Shown here: positions 6,293-8,617 of the stretch, piece by piece | Layout of the letters: each line of letters starts with the position of its first letter | Numbering within the stretch: the first letter of the stretch is position 1 | From: an uncultured Eubacteriales bacterium | Lineage (GTDB): Bacteria > Bacillota > Clostridia > Oscillospirales > Oscillospiraceae | NCBI GenBank assembly: GCA_958402445.1 | Contig: CATXTO010000061.1 | Location: 1 to 8,617, forward strand | Direction of reading: 5' to 3' | Length of the DNA stretch: 8,617 bases | Notes under the pieces: generated by a model | Seen by the model: only the letters and a program-made list of their open reading frames with translations | Database searches by the model: none | Told to the model about the DNA's origin: nothing | Made by a program: the position numbers and the translations under genes

Positions 6293-6337
6293 CAAAACCA
6301 AACCTGCCGGCGCTGTGCTTCGGCTTGGTTTTGTTTT
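6293..6337 (+). terminator. Second terminator-like hairpin in the degV-ade gap
   Basis: CAAAACCAA (6293-6301) and TTGGTTTTG (6325-6333) are perfect arms. An inner GCCG/CGGC pairing is set off by a 4-nt bulge, and TTTT (6334-6337) follows. The upstream context CTCTGCTCTTCTCAAAACC resembles that before the hairpin at 6060, suggesting a duplicated module. It would act on rightward transcripts. Confidence 0.4.
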
Positions 6338-6367
6338 CCTGCGGCAGCTTCCGATATCGTAATGTAG

Positions 6368-6386
6368 GGGCGAGCTGCGCTCGCCC
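6368..6386. repeat. Palindromic hairpin of the GTAGGGGCG family
   Basis: A perfect GGGCGAGC-tgc-GCTCGCCC hairpin is preceded by AATGTAG and followed by GCGGG. It is the third GTAGGGG start in this gap, after 5897 and 6122. Confidence 0.75.
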
Positions 6387-6404
6387 GCGGGATGTAGCTC
6401 GATA

Positions 6405-6443
6405 GCGTCTGTGGGGGCGGCCTTTGGCCGCCCCCACAGACGC
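6405..6443. terminator. Perfect 18-bp-stem hairpin just past the adenine deaminase stop
   Basis: Two 18-nt arms (6405-6422 and 6426-6443) are exact reverse complements around a TTT loop; the core is GGGGGCGGCC/GGCCGCCCCC. It begins 12 nt downstream of the leftward ade stop codon. No T-run follows on the - strand, so it is not a textbook terminator, but it is the only strong structure positioned to end or protect the 3' end of the ade transcript. Its core is of the same palindrome family as the arrays. Confidence 0.5.
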
Positions 6444-6454
6444 GTTTCCGTATA

Positions 6455-8188
6455 TTAAATATATTGCTGCTTGGTCACGTCCAGGATGCCCCTGGTGGTA
6501 AGTCGCAGGGTGGGGATCACCGGCAGCGCCATAAAGGACAGGGTCATAAACGGGTCAATCCCCTGGCTGACGCCCAGGCTGTGGGCCGCCGCCTTGGCCG
6601 CCTCCAGTTTTTCATTCACATGGATCAGGGTGTCTTCGCTCATGATGCCAGCGATTTTCAAAGGCAGGTCCCCCAAAATCCGCCCCTGCTCCACCACCGT
6701 GATGCCACCCCGGTTTTCCACAATGTGATTCACCGCGAAGGCCATATCCTGGTCGCTCACCCCCACCACGATGATGTTATGGCTGTCATGGGACACGGAG
6801 GTGGCCACGGCCCCGCGCTTGAGTCCGTAGCCCTGGAGGTAGCCGATGCCGATGTGGTGGGTATTTTTGTGCCGCTCCACCACGGCGATTTTCAGAATAT
6901 CCCGATCCGGGTCCACCTGGGCGGCGTAGCCGCTGTCCGTAGTGGTAATTTCCCCCGCCACCATGCCGATGACCGCCCGGGGCCGGCTGTCGGCAAAGTC
7001 CTGGGCAGTCAGCCGGGCCACGTGAAAGGTGTTGTGCGCCCGATCCCGGAGGTACGGCTCCACCACTGGCTCCGGGAAGTCCGCCACCTGGCCGTTCTCA
7101 TAGACCAGTTGGCCCTTTTTGTATACGGTCTCCACCTGGAATTCCCGCAGATTGTTTACGACGGCGAAATCCGCCAGATAGCCCGGGGCGATGGCGCCCC
7201 GGTTGTTTAAAAGGAAATAGCGGGCCGCGTGATGGCAGGCCACCTGCACCGCCATAATGGGGTTGGCCCCCAGGGCGATGGCCCGCCGGACGATGTAGTC
7301 GATGTGCCCCTTCTCCAGCAGGTCGCTGGGGTGCTTGTCGTCGGTGCAGAACATGCACCGGTCATAGTACTTGTCGCACAGCAGGGGCATCAGAGCGTCC
7401 AGGTTCCGAGCGGCGGTGCCCTCGCGGATCATGATGAACTGCCCCCGGCGGAGCTTGGCCAGGGCGTCGTCCGGGTCGTGGCACTCGTGGTCCGAGTAAA
7501 CCCCCGCGGCGATGTAGGCGTCCAGGTCCTTGCCCTTGAGGTCCGGGGCGTGGCCGTCGATCTTTTTGTGATGAGCCTGGGAGGCCACGATCTTCGCCAC
7601 GGTGTCGGCGTCGCCGCCGATGACGCCGGGATAATTCATCATCTCCGCCAGGCCCTGCACCCGGGGGTGCTCAAAAAAGGAATCGATGGCCCGGTAGTCC
7701 AGGTTGGCCCCGGCCTCATCCATAGGCGTGGCGGGGACGCAGGAGGGTATCATGAACCGCACGTCTACAGGCAGGCCCTCCGTGGCCTGGAGCATATAGT
7801 CGATGCCGTCGGTGCCCATGATGTTGGTGATCTCATGGGGGTCGCAGATCACCGTGGTGGTGCCATGAGGCAGCACCGCCCGAGCAAACTCCTTGGGGCT
7901 CACCAGCGCGCTTTCCAGGTGGATGTGGGCGTCGATCAGGCCGGGGCAGACGATCTTACCGGCCATGTCCACCTCCACCGCGCCCTCGTAGGCGCCAAGA
8001 CCCACAATCAGGCCCTCGGCTACGGCGATGTCGTCCCGGCACAGCTCGTTGGAGAACACGTTGACATAGGTGGCGTTCTTGAGCACCAGATCCGCCTTCT
8101 CCCGGCCCGCGGCCACTTCAATAATCCGTTGCTTCTTCAGTAGCTTGCGGCTGATTTTTCCGGCATAGCTCTCCGTGTAGTTTGGCAT
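6455..8188 (-). CDS. ade: Adenine deaminase
   Basis: The protein has 577 residues, the usual size for this family. It hydrolyses adenine to hypoxanthine and ammonia in the cytoplasm, feeding purine salvage. It belongs to the amidohydrolase superfamily. Visible elements are the metal-binding DAHIHLES (86-93; H88, H90), HGTTTVICDPHEI (108-120; H118), GLAEMMN with E182, DGHAP with H213, DHECH (233-237; H234) and CTDDKHP (281-287; D283/D284). The C-terminal domain has the SVSHDSHNIIVVG block (465-477) typical of bacterial adenine deaminases. All key residues appear intact. Start: ATG at 8186-8188 follows AAAGGAAGGG within 15 nt upstream; a start six codons earlier would have no ribosome binding site and would include this site in its coding region. 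It is monocistronic, with its own promoter upstream and a large hairpin just downstream. Confidence 0.96.
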   Translation of the reverse strand: MPNYTESYAGKISRKLLKKQRIIEVAAGREKADLVLKNATYVNVFSNELCRDDIAVAEGLIVGLGAYEGAVEVDMAGKIVCPGLIDAHIHLESALVSPKEFARAVLPHGTTTVICDPHEITNIMGTDGIDYMLQATEGLPVDVRFMIPSCVPATPMDEAGANLDYRAIDSFFEHPRVQGLAEMMNYPGVIGGDADTVAKIVASQAHHKKIDGHAPDLKGKDLDAYIAAGVYSDHECHDPDDALAKLRRGQFIMIREGTAARNLDALMPLLCDKYYDRCMFCTDDKHPSDLLEKGHIDYIVRRAIALGANPIMAVQVACHHAARYFLLNNRGAIAPGYLADFAVVNNLREFQVETVYKKGQLVYENGQVADFPEPVVEPYLRDRAHNTFHVARLTAQDFADSRPRAVIGMVAGEITTTDSGYAAQVDPDRDILKIAVVERHKNTHHIGIGYLQGYGLKRGAVATSVSHDSHNIIVVGVSDQDMAFAVNHIVENRGGITVVEQGRILGDLPLKIAGIMSEDTLIHVNEKLEAAKAAAHSLGVSQGIDPFMTLSFMALPVIPTLRLTTRGILDVTKQQYI

Positions 8189-8224
8189 AGTACCCTTCCT
8201 TTCCATTTATTGGCTAATTTGTCC

Positions 8225-8252
8225 AAAATTTGAGCGGCGTGATGCAAATTTT
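8225..8252. promoter_or_regulatory. 8-bp inverted repeat in the ade leader
   Basis: AAAATTTG (8225-8232) and CAAATTTT (8245-8252) are perfect reverse complements separated by 12 nt of GC-richer sequence. The site lies between the ade promoter and its start codon, 37-64 nt before the ATG. It could be a repressor operator or a weak leader hairpin. It does not match the purine riboswitch core. Confidence 0.4.
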
Positions 8253-8282
8253 TTATTCATTAAAACAGGTTAATTAAAGATA

Positions 8283-8311
8283 ATCATAGCATGGGTGCGG
8301 AGGTTTGTCCA
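8283..8311 (-). promoter_or_regulatory. ade: Sigma-A-type promoter of ade
   Basis: On the - strand TGGACA (8306-8311) and TATGAT (8283-8288) are spaced by 17 nt; each differs from consensus at one base. Transcription would start near 8276, giving a leader of about 88 nt. The 9-mer TTGGACAAA covering the -35 occurs again in the leader at 8218-8226. Confidence 0.75.
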
Positions 8312-8352
8312 ATTGGGATATTGCACAAAAACAGCCGGTTATGACTCACTTC

Positions 8353-8617
8353 AACGAGGCGAGCTGCGCTCGCCCGCGGGCGACCGCAGGTCGCCCCTAC
8401 GCCCACCGAATCGCGCAGAACGATGTAGGGGCGTGCTTCGCACGCCCGCAGGTGACCACAGGTCGCTCCCCACGCCCACTGAATCACACGGTACGATGTA
8501 GGGGCGTGCTTCGCACGCCCGCGGGCGACCGCAGGTCGCCCCTACGCCCACCGAATCACACGGTACGATGTAGGGGCGTGCTTCGCACGCCCGCGGGAGG
8601 CCGCAGGTCGCTCCCCA
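8353..8617. repeat. Right palindromic repeat array, 72/73-bp period
   Basis: Units beginning CGATGTAGGGGCGTGC start at 8421, 8494 and 8566, with a partial unit before them and truncation at the window edge. Each unit carries GGGCGTGC-ttc-GCACGCCC followed by a GGGCGACC-gca-GGTCGCCC hairpin (partly decayed in the first full unit), ending CCCCTAC, then a spacer CGCCCACYGAATC. The partial first unit starts with GGCGAGC/GCTCGCC instead. The double-hairpin core (8498-8545) is the reverse complement of the core in the left array (452-499) apart from a few bases. No gene is present. Confidence 0.88.

Noticed and set aside
7229..8143. Long + strand open frame opposite adenine deaminase
   Set aside because: It is an antisense shadow; the - strand frame contains all adenine deaminase motifs.
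8189..8276. Purine riboswitch in the ade leader
   Set aside because: The conserved junction and paired loop sequences of the purine aptamer are not found; only an A/T-rich inverted repeat is seen.
1..8617. Insertion sequence or transposase, tRNA or rRNA genes
   Set aside because: No transposase-like protein or cloverleaf-forming segment with tRNA signatures was recognised by eye in either strand.

Overview
The window is a GC-rich bacterial chromosome segment. The protein families (DegV, DUF1836, an XRE regulator with TPR-like repeats, an MFS protein of the macrolide-efflux type), the purine-rich ribosome binding sites and the sigma-A-type promoters point to a Firmicute. A GC-rich clostridial gut lineage such as the Oscillospiraceae (Flavonifractor/Lawsonibacter-like) is my best inference; no marker gene in the window proves it.

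Layout, left to right. Positions 1-600 hold no gene. They are an array of short palindromic hairpin repeats, including a 259-bp higher-order unit present twice, followed by a rightward-facing intrinsic terminator (602-635). Next comes a leftward gene set: a GNAT acetyltransferase (4220-3717), an XRE/TPR regulator (3744-2608, overlapping the GNAT gene by 28 nt) and, after a 150-nt gap containing a perfect 11-bp dyad, an MFS transporter fused to a C-terminal GNAT domain (2457-670). These look like one cassette: sensor/regulator, soluble acetyltransferase and exporter with its own acetyltransferase domain. Small-molecule modification and export, or resistance, is a reasonable inference, but the substrate is unknown.

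Divergent to it, a near-consensus promoter (4351-4379) drives a two-gene operon to the right: a DUF1836 protein (probable DNA-binding regulator) and a DegV-family fatty-acid-binding protein, with an ATGA stop/start overlap. Positions 5850-6454 contain no gene but carry more palindromic repeats, two terminator-like hairpins on the + strand and a perfect 18-bp-stem hairpin just past the next gene's stop. Adenine deaminase (8188-6455, leftward) has its own good promoter (8283-8311) and an A/T-rich inverted repeat in its leader. The window ends in a second palindromic array (8353-8617) with a 72/73-bp period.

The most striking non-coding signal is the hairpin repeat family. It occupies the three large intergenic regions only, and its stems change in compensatory pairs (GACC/GGTC, GAGC/GCTC, GTGC/GCAC, GGCC/GGCC inside a constant GGGC/GCCC frame). 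The end arrays carry the same two-hairpin element in opposite orientation.
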